From contig CASAUJ010000022.1 of NCBI GenBank assembly GCA_949118805.1, positions 1-24,994 on the forward strand: a stretch of DNA of 24,994 nt, read 5' to 3'. This document shows, one piece after another, positions 7,876 to 15,422 of this stretch. The position numbers and the translations under genes are program-made. The notes below the pieces were generated by a model. The model had not been told where the DNA came from. It saw nothing but the letters and a program-made list of their open reading frames with translations, and ran no database searches. This DNA is from an uncultured Clostridia bacterium. GTDB lineage: Bacteria; Bacillota; Clostridia; TANB77; CAG-508. How positions within the stretch are numbered: the first letter of the stretch is position 1; each line of letters opens with the position of its first letter.

Positions 7876-9238
7876 ATGAATAAGATTTTAATTGCGAATC
7901 GTGGAGAAATAGCGGTTCGAATTATAAGAGCTTGTAAGGAAATGAATATAAAAACAGTAGCTGTATATTCAGAAATGGATAAGGATGCTATGCATACTCA
8001 TTTAGCAGATGAGGCTGTTTGCATTGGACCTGCTAGTGCAGGAAAGAGTTATTTAAATATAAAAAATATAATAGAAGTAGCTAATATTACAGGAGCAGAT
8101 AGTATTCATCCTGGTTTTGGATTTTTGTCAGAAAGTAGTCAATTTGCTAAAATATGCGAGGAATCGAATATTAAATTTATTGGACCATCTTATCAGGTGA
8201 TTGAAAAGATGGGAAATAAATCGAATGCAAAAGCGTTAATGAAAGCAGCAGGGGTACCAGTAATACAAGGTTCAGAGGGAAGTGTAAAAGGATTAAAAGA
8301 TGCTACTAAAATAGCCAATAAAATAGGCTATCCAATTATGCTAAAAGCGGCAGCAGGGGGCGGACGGAAAAGGAATTCGTATTGTGAATGCAGAGGAGGA
8401 ACTAGAGACTAGTTATAATTTAGTAAAACAAGAAGCAAAGCTTTCTTTTAATGATGATGAAATTTATATTGAAAAATTTATTCGAAATCCTCGTCATGTT
8501 GAAATTCAAATTTTGGCAGATGAACATGGAAATGTAATACATTTGGGGGAAAGAGATTGTTCAATTCAGCGTAAAAATCAAAAAATAATAGAAGAAACTC
8601 CTTCAACAGCAATTGATGACAAGTTAAGAAATAAAATGGGAGAAGCAGCTGTAAAAGCAGCAAAAATTGCTGGATATACAAGTTGTGGAACCATTGAATT
8701 TTTAGTAGATAATGAAAAGAATTTTTATTTTATGGAAATGAATACAAGAATCCAAGTAGAACATCCAATTACAGAAGAAAGAACTAGTCTTGATTTAATA
8801 AAAGCACAAATTAAGATAGCAGCAGGAGAAGTTTTAAAATTGAAACAAAAAAATGTAGAATTTAAGGGACATAGTATAGAATGTAGAATTAATGCAGAAA
8901 ATCCAAGTAAAAATTTTATGCCTTGTCCAGGAACTATTACAGGATTAAATTTGCCAGGGGGAAATGGAATTCGAGTGGATACCGCTATTTATGAGGGGTA
9001 TACAATACCTCCTTCTTATGATTCTATGATTGCTAAAATTATTACCCATGGAGAAAACAGAAATGAAGCAATTAGTAAAATGAAGAGAGCTTTAGAAGAA
9101 CTTGTAATAGAGGGAGTGGATACGAATATAGAGTTTTTATTTAAAATTATTAAACATCCTAATTTTATTCGAGGTAATTTTGATACTTCTTTTATCGAAA
9201 AAGAATTTGCAAGTGGAGGAAAAAAACATGATAGTTGA
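7876..9238 (+). CDS. accC: Biotin carboxylase subunit of acetyl-CoA carboxylase, read through a +1 frameshift
   Basis: ATP-dependent carboxylation of the biotin on AccB. The N-terminal half has KILIANRGEIAVRIIRAC, HPGFGFLSE and KAAAGGG. The zero frame then reads CGG (8365-8367, codon 164) and goes off into RKRNSYCECRGGTRD, with a stop at 8412. Omitting the C at 8365 gives KAAAGGGGKGIRIVNAEEE, exactly the ATP-grasp glycine loop. The frame then continues through ERDCSIQRKNQKIIEE, MEMNTRIQVEHPITE and ECRINAENP to 9238. The restored product is 453 residues, the normal length. The stop overlaps the accD start. Neither half alone could be active, because the break lies in the nucleotide-binding loop. 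It could be a recent mutation, a sequencing error or recoding; the repeated pattern in five other genes favours recoding. Confidence 0.92.
8365..8368 (+). other. Putative +1 recoding site CGGA in accC
   Basis: Context GGC GGA CGG AAA. Dropping the C at 8365 gives GGC GGA GGA AAA GGA and restores the GGGGKG ATP-binding loop without any residue gained or lost. Confidence 0.85.
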
Positions 9239-10070
9239 TAAAATAAAAAAAAGGGAACCAACTGCAAAGAGAACTTCTAATCAAGTAGATATACAAGTTG
9301 GAAAATGGGTAAAGTGTGATAAATGTAAGGAAATATTATACAAAGAAATGGTAAGAGCAAATCAAAGTATCTGTCCTAATTGTGGTAATTATTTTCGAAT
9401 GCATATTAATAAAAGATTAGAAAGTATCCTGGATCAGGGAACTTATGAAAGGTTTGATTTTAATATTGATACGACAAACCCATTAGGGTTAGAAGATTAC
9501 CCTAAAAAATTAAAAGGATTAAGAGAAAAAACAGGAATTGAAGAAGCAGTAAGCTGTGGAACAGGAAAAATAAAAGGAGAAAAAGTGGTAATCTGTGTAA
9601 TGGATAGTGGTTTTCTAATGGGAAGTATGGGGATTGTAGTAGGAGAAAAGATCACTTATGCCATTGAAAAAGCCATAGAATTACAATTACCACTTATTAT
9701 ATTTTGTGTTTCTGGAGGTGCTAGAATGCAAGAAGGAATTATTTCTTTAATGCAAATGGCAAAAACAACAGCAGCTATTGGAAAATTACAAGATGCAGGA
9801 GGACTTTACATTTCTGTTTTGACCGATCCAACTTATGGAGGGGTAACGGCTTCTTTTGCTAGTATTGCCGATATTATATTAGCAGAACCAGGAGCAATGA
9901 TTGGATTTGCTGGACAAAGGGTAATTGAGCAAACCATAGGAGAACAACTACCAGAGGGATTTCAAACGGCAGAGTTTTTATTAGAACATGGATTTATTGA
10001 TAAAATCGTAGAAAGAAAAGATCTAAAAGAAATCATTCATCAAATTATTTTGTATCACAAAATAGATTAA
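9228..10070 (+). CDS. accD: Acetyl-CoA carboxylase carboxyltransferase subunit beta
   Basis: With AccA it transfers CO2 from biotin to acetyl-CoA to make malonyl-CoA. The N-terminal zinc ribbon has cysteines at 30, 33, 49 and 52 (CDKC and CPNC). The crotonase-like core includes FCVSGGARMQEG, TDPTYGGVTASFA and GFAGQRVIEQT. The ATG at 9228 was chosen because a GTGGAGGA site precedes it and it overlaps the accC stop by 11 bases. A start at 9180 would place 16 extra residues over accC. Product 280 residues. The frame is intact. Confidence 0.95.
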   Translation: MIVDKIKKREPTAKRTSNQVDIQVGKWVKCDKCKEILYKEMVRANQSICPNCGNYFRMHINKRLESILDQGTYERFDFNIDTTNPLGLEDYPKKLKGLREKTGIEEAVSCGTGKIKGEKVVICVMDSGFLMGSMGIVVGEKITYAIEKAIELQLPLIIFCVSGGARMQEGIISLMQMAKTTAAIGKLQDAGGLYISVLTDPTYGGVTASFASIADIILAEPGAMIGFAGQRVIEQTIGEQLPEGFQTAEFLLEHGFIDKIVERKDLKEIIHQIILYHKID

Positions 10071-10094
10071 GAAATCATAAAAAGGAAGGGAGGA

Positions 10095-10908
10095 ATGAAA
10101 GTGCAAGAATTAACAGCATGGGAAAGAGTGGAAATAGCAAGAAATCCAAAAAGAAAGACAGCATTAGACTATATAGATGGAATTTTTGATGATTTTTTAG
10201 AATTACATGGAGATAGAAATTTTAAAGATGATTCATCAATTGTGTGTGGTTTGGCAAGAATAGGAAAACAGAATTATACCATAATAGCTGAACAAAAAGG
10301 GAGAACCACAAAAGAAAATATAGAAAGAAATTTTGGAATGCCAAATCCAGAGGCTTATCGAAAAGGAATCCGTTTTATGAAACAGGCAGAAAAATTTAAA
10401 AGACCAGTTGTTACTTTTATTGATACAAAAGGTGCTTATCCTGGAATTGGGGCAGAAGAGAGAGGACAACGGAGAAGCGATAGCAAGTTCTATGCTAGAA
10501 CTCAGCAAACTAAAAGTACCAGTGATTGCAATTGTAATTGGGGAAGGTTCTAGTGGTGGAGCTTTAGCATTAGGAGTTGGAAATCAAGTATTTATGTTGG
10601 AAAATGCGATTTATTCTATTTTATCACCAGAAGGGTATGCTAGTATTTTATGGAAAGATTCATCAAGAACAAAAGAGGCGGCTGAAAAGATGAAATTGAC
10701 AGCTAAAGATTTGTATGAATTAAAAATAATCGATAAAATAATAAAAGAACCAAAAGGAGATATAGAAGAAAGTTTTTTAAAAGTAACAAAAAGCTTAAGG
10801 AAAGAAATACAAAAATCAATAGAGGAAAGAAAAAATAAAAAGTTAGATGAAATTCTAGAAGAGAGATATCAGAAATTTAGAAATATGGGAGAATATAAAA
10901 TTTTATAG
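10095..10908 (+). CDS. accA: Acetyl-CoA carboxylase carboxyltransferase subunit alpha, read through a +1 frameshift
   Basis: Partner of AccD. The first part has WERVEIARNPKRKTALDYI, ELHGDR and DTKGAYPGIGAEERGQ. The zero frame then meets CGG at codon 126 (10470-10472), continues as RRSDSKFYARTQQ and stops at 10553. Skipping the C at 10470 yields GQGEAIASSMLELSKLKVPV followed by IVIGEGSSGGALALG and ILSPEGYASILWKD, the conserved catalytic core. The frame ends at 10908; total 270 residues. A GGAAGGGAGGA site precedes the ATG. The active site is built from both sides of the shift, so the full protein is needed for function. Confidence 0.92.
10470..10473 (+). other. Putative +1 recoding site CGGA in accA
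   Basis: Context CAA CGG AGA. Dropping the C at 10470 gives CAA GGA GAA GCG and restores the near-invariant ERGQGEAIA segment. Confidence 0.85.
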
Positions 10909-10922
10909 AGGAGGAAATTAGA

Positions 10923-11696
10923 ATGTTGTTGGAAGGAAAAAAAATATTAATTATTGGGATTCGAAATAAGTGGAGTATTTCATTTGGAATTGCGAAATCA
11001 GCTTATGAGAATGGAGCAAAACTTATTTTTACTTATATGGGAGAAGAAAATAAGGAGAAAATAGAAGAATTAATTGCAGAATTTGAAGGAAGTAAAGCAT
11101 ATGTTTTAGATGGTGCTTCAGAAGATGAGAAAGTAAAAGAAACATTTCAAAAAATAAAAGAAGAAAATGGGAAAATAGATGGAATTGTACATGCAGTTGC
11201 GCATGCAAATACAGAAGATTTACATCAAGATTTTATTTTGACAAGTAAGGAAGGATTTGCCCATGCTTGTGATGTTAGTAGTTATTCTTTTGTGTTAGCA
11301 GCAAGACAAGCGAGGGAATTGGAAATGTTAAAGGAAGAGGCTAGTTTTGTTACCTTAACTTATCATGGTTCAACGAAAGTAATTGATAATTATAATGTAA
11401 TGGGAGTGGCAAAAGCAGCATTAGAGACAAGTGTTAGGTATTTAGCAGAGAATTTAGGAAAAGAAGGAATTCGAGTGAATGCAATTTCAGCAGGCCCAAT
11501 TAAAACATTATCAGCAAAAGGGATTAAAGATTTTGGTTCTATCTTGACAGTGATCGAAGAAAAAGCACCTTTGCATAAAAATGTAACAACAAAACAAATT
11601 GGAAATGTAGCAACATTTTTATTGAGTTCTATGTCAGATAGCATAACAGGGCAAGTAGTTTATGCAGATAACGGATATAATATCATGGGAATTTAG
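10923..11696 (+). CDS. fabI: Enoyl-ACP reductase, FabI type
   Basis: NAD(P)H-dependent last step of each elongation round. It belongs to the short-chain dehydrogenase type rather than the flavoprotein FabK often seen in clostridial operons. Evidence: LIIGIRNKWSISFGIA cofactor region at 9-24, Y147, the Y157-x6-K164 spacing (YNVMGVAK) that marks FabI, and NAISAGPIKTLSAKGI. 257 residues is normal. The GAGGAGG binding site and 14-bp gap to accA make it the last gene of the operon. Its FabI form implies that triclosan-type inhibitors could bind; that is inference. Confidence 0.93.
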   Translation: MLLEGKKILIIGIRNKWSISFGIAKSAYENGAKLIFTYMGEENKEKIEELIAEFEGSKAYVLDGASEDEKVKETFQKIKEENGKIDGIVHAVAHANTEDLHQDFILTSKEGFAHACDVSSYSFVLAARQARELEMLKEEASFVTLTYHGSTKVIDNYNVMGVAKAALETSVRYLAENLGKEGIRVNAISAGPIKTLSAKGIKDFGSILTVIEEKAPLHKNVTTKQIGNVATFLLSSMSDSITGQVVYADNGYNIMGI

Positions 11697-11726
11697 AAAG
11701 GTCATGCACTTTTCATTTTTGCAAAA

Positions 11727-11734
11727 CATACAAT
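11727..11734 (+). promoter_or_regulatory. Candidate sigma-E type -10 element upstream of sigK
   Basis: CATACAAT matches the known sporulation sigma-E -10 consensus and lies 43 bp before the sigK ATG. The matching -35 region (around 11706-11713) is not convincing. sigK transcription by sigma-E in the mother cell is established in Bacillus and clostridia, so position and motif agree. Confidence 0.45.
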
Positions 11735-11776
11735 GAAGTTATGAAAGTTTAAAAGAGCAAAAATGGAGGTGCTTTT

Positions 11777-12487
11777 ATGTTGTTATCGTTTTGCATGACA
11801 GGAATAATTGGATTTTTAGAATTTTTGAAGTCAGCTGTATTTGTAGTTGGTTATATTCAAGGAGGAAATTTATTCCCAGAACCACTAACAGCAGAAGAAG
11901 AAAGAAATTGTTTAGAACAGATGGCGAAAGGAGACGAAGAAGCACGTAATATATTGATTGAAAGAAACTTAAGATTAGTGGCTCATGTAGCCAAAAAATA
12001 TAGTACAGCAAAAGTAGAACAAGATGATTTAATATCCATTGGAACGGTTGGTTTAATCAAAGGAATTAATAGTTTTAAAATTGAAAAAGGAGCTAGATTA
12101 TCTACCTATGCTTCTCGTTGTATTGATAATGAAATCTTGATGCATTTAAGGGCAACTAAAAAATTAGGAGCAGAAGTATATTTGAATGAACCAATTGGAA
12201 AAGATAAAGATGATAATGTAGTTACTTTACAAGAAGTTTTAGAGAATAGTGAAAGAAATATTGAAGAAGAAGTAGACATTAAGATGAAGATAAAGTTATT
12301 AATGAAAAAAATGAAAGAGATTTTAAAAGATAGAGAAAGAACAATTTTGGAATTACGATTTGGACTTGGCGGATATAAACCAAAAACACAGAATGAAATT
12401 GCAGAAATGATGGGTATTTCTCGTTCTTATGTATCACGAATTGAAACGAAAGCAATTGATAAATTAGCACAGGAAATAAAGGAATAA
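11777..12487 (+). CDS. sigK: RNA polymerase sporulation sigma factor sigma-K (with pro-region)
   Basis: Directs late mother-cell transcription during endospore formation. A hydrophobic pro-region covers about residues 2-25, followed by NLFPEPLTAEEE, which aligns with the mature start of sigma-K. Region 2 reads ARNILIERNLRLVAHVAKKY, DDLISIGTVGLIKGI and CIDNEILMHLRA; region 4 ends with ISRSYVSRIETKAIDKL. Sigma-E is close in sequence, but the FPEPLT start, the LMHLR segment and the short pro-region fit sigma-K better. 236 residues. The gene is continuous, so there is no skin-type insertion. GGAGGT precedes the ATG. Confidence 0.88.
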   Translation: MLLSFCMTGIIGFLEFLKSAVFVVGYIQGGNLFPEPLTAEEERNCLEQMAKGDEEARNILIERNLRLVAHVAKKYSTAKVEQDDLISIGTVGLIKGINSFKIEKGARLSTYASRCIDNEILMHLRATKKLGAEVYLNEPIGKDKDDNVVTLQEVLENSERNIEEEVDIKMKIKLLMKKMKEILKDRERTILELRFGLGGYKPKTQNEIAEMMGISRSYVSRIETKAIDKLAQEIKE

Positions 12488-12529
12488 AATTGTAATTTCT
12501 ATCTTTTTCCATATTCAATTTATAAATAC

Positions 12530-12558
12530 TTGACAGGATATTTTAAATGTGATAATCT
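12530..12558 (+). promoter_or_regulatory. Promoter of the hemolysin III family gene
   Basis: TTGACA at 12530-12535 is followed after 17 bp by TAATCT (12553-12558), or after 15 bp by GATAAT with a TGT extension. A strong -35 element. Confidence 0.65.
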
Positions 12559-12574
12559 AGTAATCAATACTAGA
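12556..12574. promoter_or_regulatory. Perfect inverted repeat at the promoter: candidate operator
   Basis: TCTAGTA (12556-12562) and TACTAGA (12568-12574) are perfect arms around five bases, overlapping the -10 and likely start of transcription. The TAGTA-N5-TACTA spacing equals that of FapR operators, though the central bases differ from that consensus. Regulator unknown. Confidence 0.5.
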
Positions 12575-12586
12575 TAGGAGGGTAAC

Positions 12587-13261
12587 ATGCAAAGAACAAA
12601 ATTAAAAGATAGAATCTTACCAACATATACGAAAGGAGAAGAGATCTTTAATATGACTTCTCATATTGTAGGAGCTGTTCTAGGAGTAGTAGCAACTGTA
12701 TTGTGTGTTGTATTTTCTGCCATTCACCAAAATGGATATGGAATTATTAGTGGAGCTATTTATGGGGTGACTATGATTATCTTATATACAATGTCTAGTA
12801 TTTACCATGGTTTAAGTCCCAAAATAAAATCCAAAAAAGTATTTCAAGTTTTAGATCACTGTTCCATTTTTTTATTGATAGCAGGATCTTATACACCATT
12901 TGCTTTAACAGCAATTCGAGAAGTAGATTGTGTAGCTGGTTGGAGTATATTTGGAGTGATTTGGGCATTGGCTATTTTAGGGATTGTATTAAATTCAATT
13001 GATATTAAGAAATTTAAAAAATTCTCTATGATTTGTTATTTATTAATGGGATGGTGCATTATTATAAAGGCAAGTTTGTTACCAGAATTATTGACAATGA
13101 ATGGTTTAATTCTTTTAGTGACTGGTGGCATTTCTTATACCATTGGAGCAATTATTTATGGAATAGGGAAAAAGCATAAATATTTTCATTCTATTTTTCA
13201 CTTGTTTATTTTATTAGGAAGCTTTTTACAATTTATGTGTATTTTGTTATATGTAATGTAA
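12587..13261 (+). CDS. Hemolysin III family (YqfA/PAQR-like) seven-helix membrane protein
   Basis: Seven hydrophobic segments over 224 residues. Family residues are present: N-terminal GEEIFNMTSHIVGAVLG, SSIYHGLSP, VLDHCSIFLLIAGSYTPF, and a C-terminal HKYFHSIFHLFILLGS in which the histidines bind metal in PAQR-type proteins. Despite the name, haemolysis is not established for most members; membrane homeostasis is a common suggestion. It follows GGAGGG at 12577-12582. Monocistronic by its own promoter; a 6S RNA gene follows. Confidence 0.88.
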   Translation: MQRTKLKDRILPTYTKGEEIFNMTSHIVGAVLGVVATVLCVVFSAIHQNGYGIISGAIYGVTMIILYTMSSIYHGLSPKIKSKKVFQVLDHCSIFLLIAGSYTPFALTAIREVDCVAGWSIFGVIWALAILGIVLNSIDIKKFKKFSMICYLLMGWCIIIKASLLPELLTMNGLILLVTGGISYTIGAIIYGIGKKHKYFHSIFHLFILLGSFLQFMCILLYVM

Positions 13262-13364
13262 AAAGATAGAATCAAGAAAAATAAAAAAGTGAGATTTATC
13301 TATAAAAAAGAAAGAAAAATATATCTAATAAAAGATTTAAGACAAAATAGATCTTTCTATTTAG

Positions 13365-13393
13365 TTGTAAATTTGAAGGAACTATGTTAAAAT
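13365..13393 (+). promoter_or_regulatory. Promoter of the 6S RNA gene
   Basis: TTGTAA (13365-13370) and TAAAAT (13388-13393) are spaced by 17 bp, placing a start near 13400, shortly before the 6S closing stem. The stretch 13262-13364 before it is AT-rich and shows nothing else I can support. Confidence 0.5.
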
Positions 13394-13401
13394 AAAAATA
13401 A

Positions 13402-13612
13402 CTTAATAAATAAGAATACCCTGCATAGTGCGTATAGGCAGAATTTTTAGAACCAACACACGATAAGAGGGGCTAATCTCTAAATATGGCGTGCAAGCTC
13501 ACCAAATAACAAAGAAGTGAGAAGCCCATGAGTATTTAGGTAGGCACCCACCTGTTTTTGGGAACAGGTCCTTAAAAATTCATGGCAGCTGACGGCTAAG
13601 GCGGGGATTTTT
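13402..13612 (+). ncRNA. ssrS: 6S RNA
   Basis: 6S RNA binds the housekeeping RNA polymerase holoenzyme by imitating an open promoter. Here a closing stem pairs CCCTGC (13419-13424) with GCGGGG (13601-13606), followed by a T-run (13608-13614). A second long helix pairs GAATTTTTA..ACC with GGT..TTAAAAATTC. Inside are GGGCT/AGCCC and CTCAC/GTGAG arms, a GTGAGAAGCCC segment, and a CACCTGT..ACAGGT hairpin near the 3' side. That order and the GAGAAGCC plus CACCT-hairpin pattern match known 6S RNAs such as E. coli SsrS. No open reading frame covers it. Exact 5' end is uncertain. Confidence 0.75.
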
Positions 13613-13626
13613 TTGGGAATTCGAGA

Positions 13627-13745
13627 GGGGATTCAAGGGACGTTCCTTAAAATCCTCAAAATAGTGACGAAAGGGACACTCTTAATAAAGGAGTGTCCCT
13701 TAAATCTTTAATATGGGGATTTTAAGGAACGTCCCTTGAATCCCC
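13627..13745. repeat. MITE/REP-like nested palindrome, copy 2 (overlaps the pepV 3' end)
   Basis: The left tip GGGGATTCAAGGGACGTTCC (13627-13646) is mirrored by GGAACGTCCCTTGAATCCCC ending at 13745. The inner arms GGGACACTC and GAGTGTCCC form the second stem. The last 38 bases lie inside the minus-strand dipeptidase frame. It separates the 6S terminator from the convergent pepV gene and may itself end transcription. Confidence 0.88.
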
Positions 13746-15159
13746 ATTTGAATCTCTGCCGTAAAGCTAATATAGCTTTTGCGTAAATTTTACAAGAAAG
13801 AATTAATTCATTAATTCCAATAAATTCATCTACTTGATGACACATGTCTTGATTGCCAGGAAAGTTTGCGCCAAAGGAGATACAGTTTTCAAAGGCACGT
13901 GCATAAGTGGCACCACCAATAGCAATTGGTTCTAAATTGGAATTTGTTTCTTTATTGTATAGGCTACAAAGTGTTTTGACTAATTTATTTTCTTTCGGAA
14001 TATATAAAGCAGGTTTATAATCTATGGTGTCAAAATCTACATTTAAGTATTGACTGGTACATTGAATAAAACTATTTCCAATGTCAATCATATTGACAGT
14101 TACTGGAATACGAAGATTCATGCCAATTTGTAATTGATTATTTTTAAAATAAAAATCACCAACATTTAAGGTTAATTTACCAGATTCATCTTCAAAATTA
14201 ATGTTTAAGCTTTCTCCGTAATATTCTGTATGGATATAAGACGCAAAAAAGTCGAGCAATTCTATTTTAATATCATAAAAACAGAAAATTTTAGATAGAA
14301 CAATAATTAAACGAGAAATTGCATTTGTACCAAGTTCAGGATGGGCTGCATGGCTAGCAACACCATGAGAAGTTAGTTTTACTTCATTTTCATCAATTTT
14401 ATAGACATCAATTTCAAAAGGATGACTTTGTAAGACAGTTTTTAAATTTTGTAGGAAATTTTCCATACTTATTTTCAAAGGATTTATTTTCAAAATGACA
14501 CTACAAATTTTAGGAACGACATTGATAGGATTATTATAAGCATCAATTTCTTTTATGATAATATCTTCCTTTAAAAAGGGAGTATAATCCATTTTTAAAT
14601 AGCTAGTTAAGATTGCTTTTTCTGAATAAATGCATGGAAAATCAGCATCAGGACTAAAACCGACAGAAGGTGATTCTTCTTTCTTTTTATAGTAATGAAT
14701 TCCCTTCCAATCATTTTCTTCGTTTAATCCTAGAATAAGACGTACACGTTTTTGTACATGGCAAGTATCCATTACTGCTTTCATAGCATATAAGGAACTG
14801 ATTACAGGACCTTTATCATCAATACTTCCACGTCCATAAATTCTATTGTTGGCAATGGTTCCGCCAAAAGGTGGATAAGTCCAATCTTCTCCTTCTGGTA
14901 CTACATCTAAGTGTCCAATAATTCCAACTAATTCTTTTCCTTCTCCAAATTCAATATAACCACAATAGCCATCTATGTTTTTGGTTCGAAATCCTAAACT
15001 TTTTCCTAAATTTAGCATGTATTCTAAAGCATCATTAATGGGTTCACCAAAGGGATGAAGAGGATTGTTAGAAGGGGCAATAACACTTGGTATTTGAATT
15101 AATTTTTGAGTGTTTTCAATGATTTCTTTTTTGTGTTCTTCTATATATTGATCGATCAT
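13708..15159 (-). CDS. pepV: M20 family dipeptidase (PepV-like), C-terminus altered by a repeat
   Basis: Zinc-dependent cytoplasmic dipeptidase. Motifs: GHLDVVPEGEDW (metal histidine and aspartate), GRGSIDDKGP, the catalytic glutamate pair in NEENDWKGIHYY, SHGVASHAAHPELG, and a late GGATYARAFENC followed by FPGNQDMCHQVDE. The ATG at 15159 has a GGAAAGGA site; longer upstream frames are AT-rich leader. After IYAKAILAL, where relatives end soon after, the frame runs on through CGG (13761-13759) and into the repeat, giving a WGFKGRSLKSPY tail. If that CGG also caused a +1 shift, the tail would instead be GRDSNGDSRDVP. Product 483 residues, a little longer than usual. Confidence 0.88.
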   Translation of the reverse strand: MIDQYIEEHKKEIIENTQKLIQIPSVIAPSNNPLHPFGEPINDALEYMLNLGKSLGFRTKNIDGYCGYIEFGEGKELVGIIGHLDVVPEGEDWTYPPFGGTIANNRIYGRGSIDDKGPVISSLYAMKAVMDTCHVQKRVRLILGLNEENDWKGIHYYKKKEESPSVGFSPDADFPCIYSEKAILTSYLKMDYTPFLKEDIIIKEIDAYNNPINVVPKICSVILKINPLKISMENFLQNLKTVLQSHPFEIDVYKIDENEVKLTSHGVASHAAHPELGTNAISRLIIVLSKIFCFYDIKIELLDFFASYIHTEYYGESLNINFEDESGKLTLNVGDFYFKNNQLQIGMNLRIPVTVNMIDIGNSFIQCTSQYLNVDFDTIDYKPALYIPKENKLVKTLCSLYNKETNSNLEPIAIGGATYARAFENCISFGANFPGNQDMCHQVDEFIGINELILSCKIYAKAILALRQRFKWGFKGRSLKSPY

Positions 15160-15187
15160 AATATCCGTCCTTTCCTTTTTATTTTTT

Positions 15188-15216
15188 CTTATAGTATAAC
15201 ATAATATGCAAGACAA
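15188..15216 (-). promoter_or_regulatory. Promoter of pepV
   Basis: On the minus strand, TTGTCT (15216-15211) and TATAAG (15193-15188) are spaced by 17 bp, 28 bp before the start codon. Confidence 0.5.
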
Positions 15217-15364
15217 GTTATATTCATTCATGAAAATAATGAAAAATTTATAAAATAGAGTAGAAAACATAAATATGTCAATTTATATCAGAAGAAGATT
15301 GCAAATTTACAATTTTACATGAACTATTATACTATAATTTCAAAAAAGAAAAGGAATAATCTAC

Positions 15365-15394
15365 TTGACAAGTCTTGTTATAAAAAGATAGAAT
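15365..15394 (+). promoter_or_regulatory. Promoter of the transketolase genes
   Basis: TTGACA (15365-15370) and TAGAAT (15389-15394) are spaced by 18 bp. Because the -10 covers the ATG at 15393, translation should start downstream of that codon. Confidence 0.6.
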
Positions 15395-15422
15395 GAAATT
15401 ATCCAAAAAGAGAAAGGTGTGT

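Noticed and set aside
8384..9238. accC, accA, birA, ftsX and the M23 gene as pseudogenes or as pairs of separate short genes
   Set aside because: Both halves of each gene are fully conserved with no stops or decay, the halves join without lost residues, and the second halves have no ribosome binding site at a start. One identical event in six genes does not look like independent decay.
3202..10473. Classical programmed frameshifting (-1 slippery heptamer, prfB-like CTT TGA) or transcriptional slippage
   Set aside because: There is no X XXY YYZ heptamer, no stop codon at the shift point, no constant upstream Shine-Dalgarno-like stimulator, and no long A or T run at the sites.
11777..12487. 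Sigma-E instead of sigma-K, or a skin-interrupted sigK
   Set aside because: The FPEPLT start, short pro-region and LMHLRA segment fit sigma-K better, and the frame is continuous.
13345..13362. AAATAGA/TCTATTT hairpin after the hemolysin III gene as a terminator
   Set aside because: The stem is short and AT-only and there is no T-run after it; it also abuts the 6S promoter.
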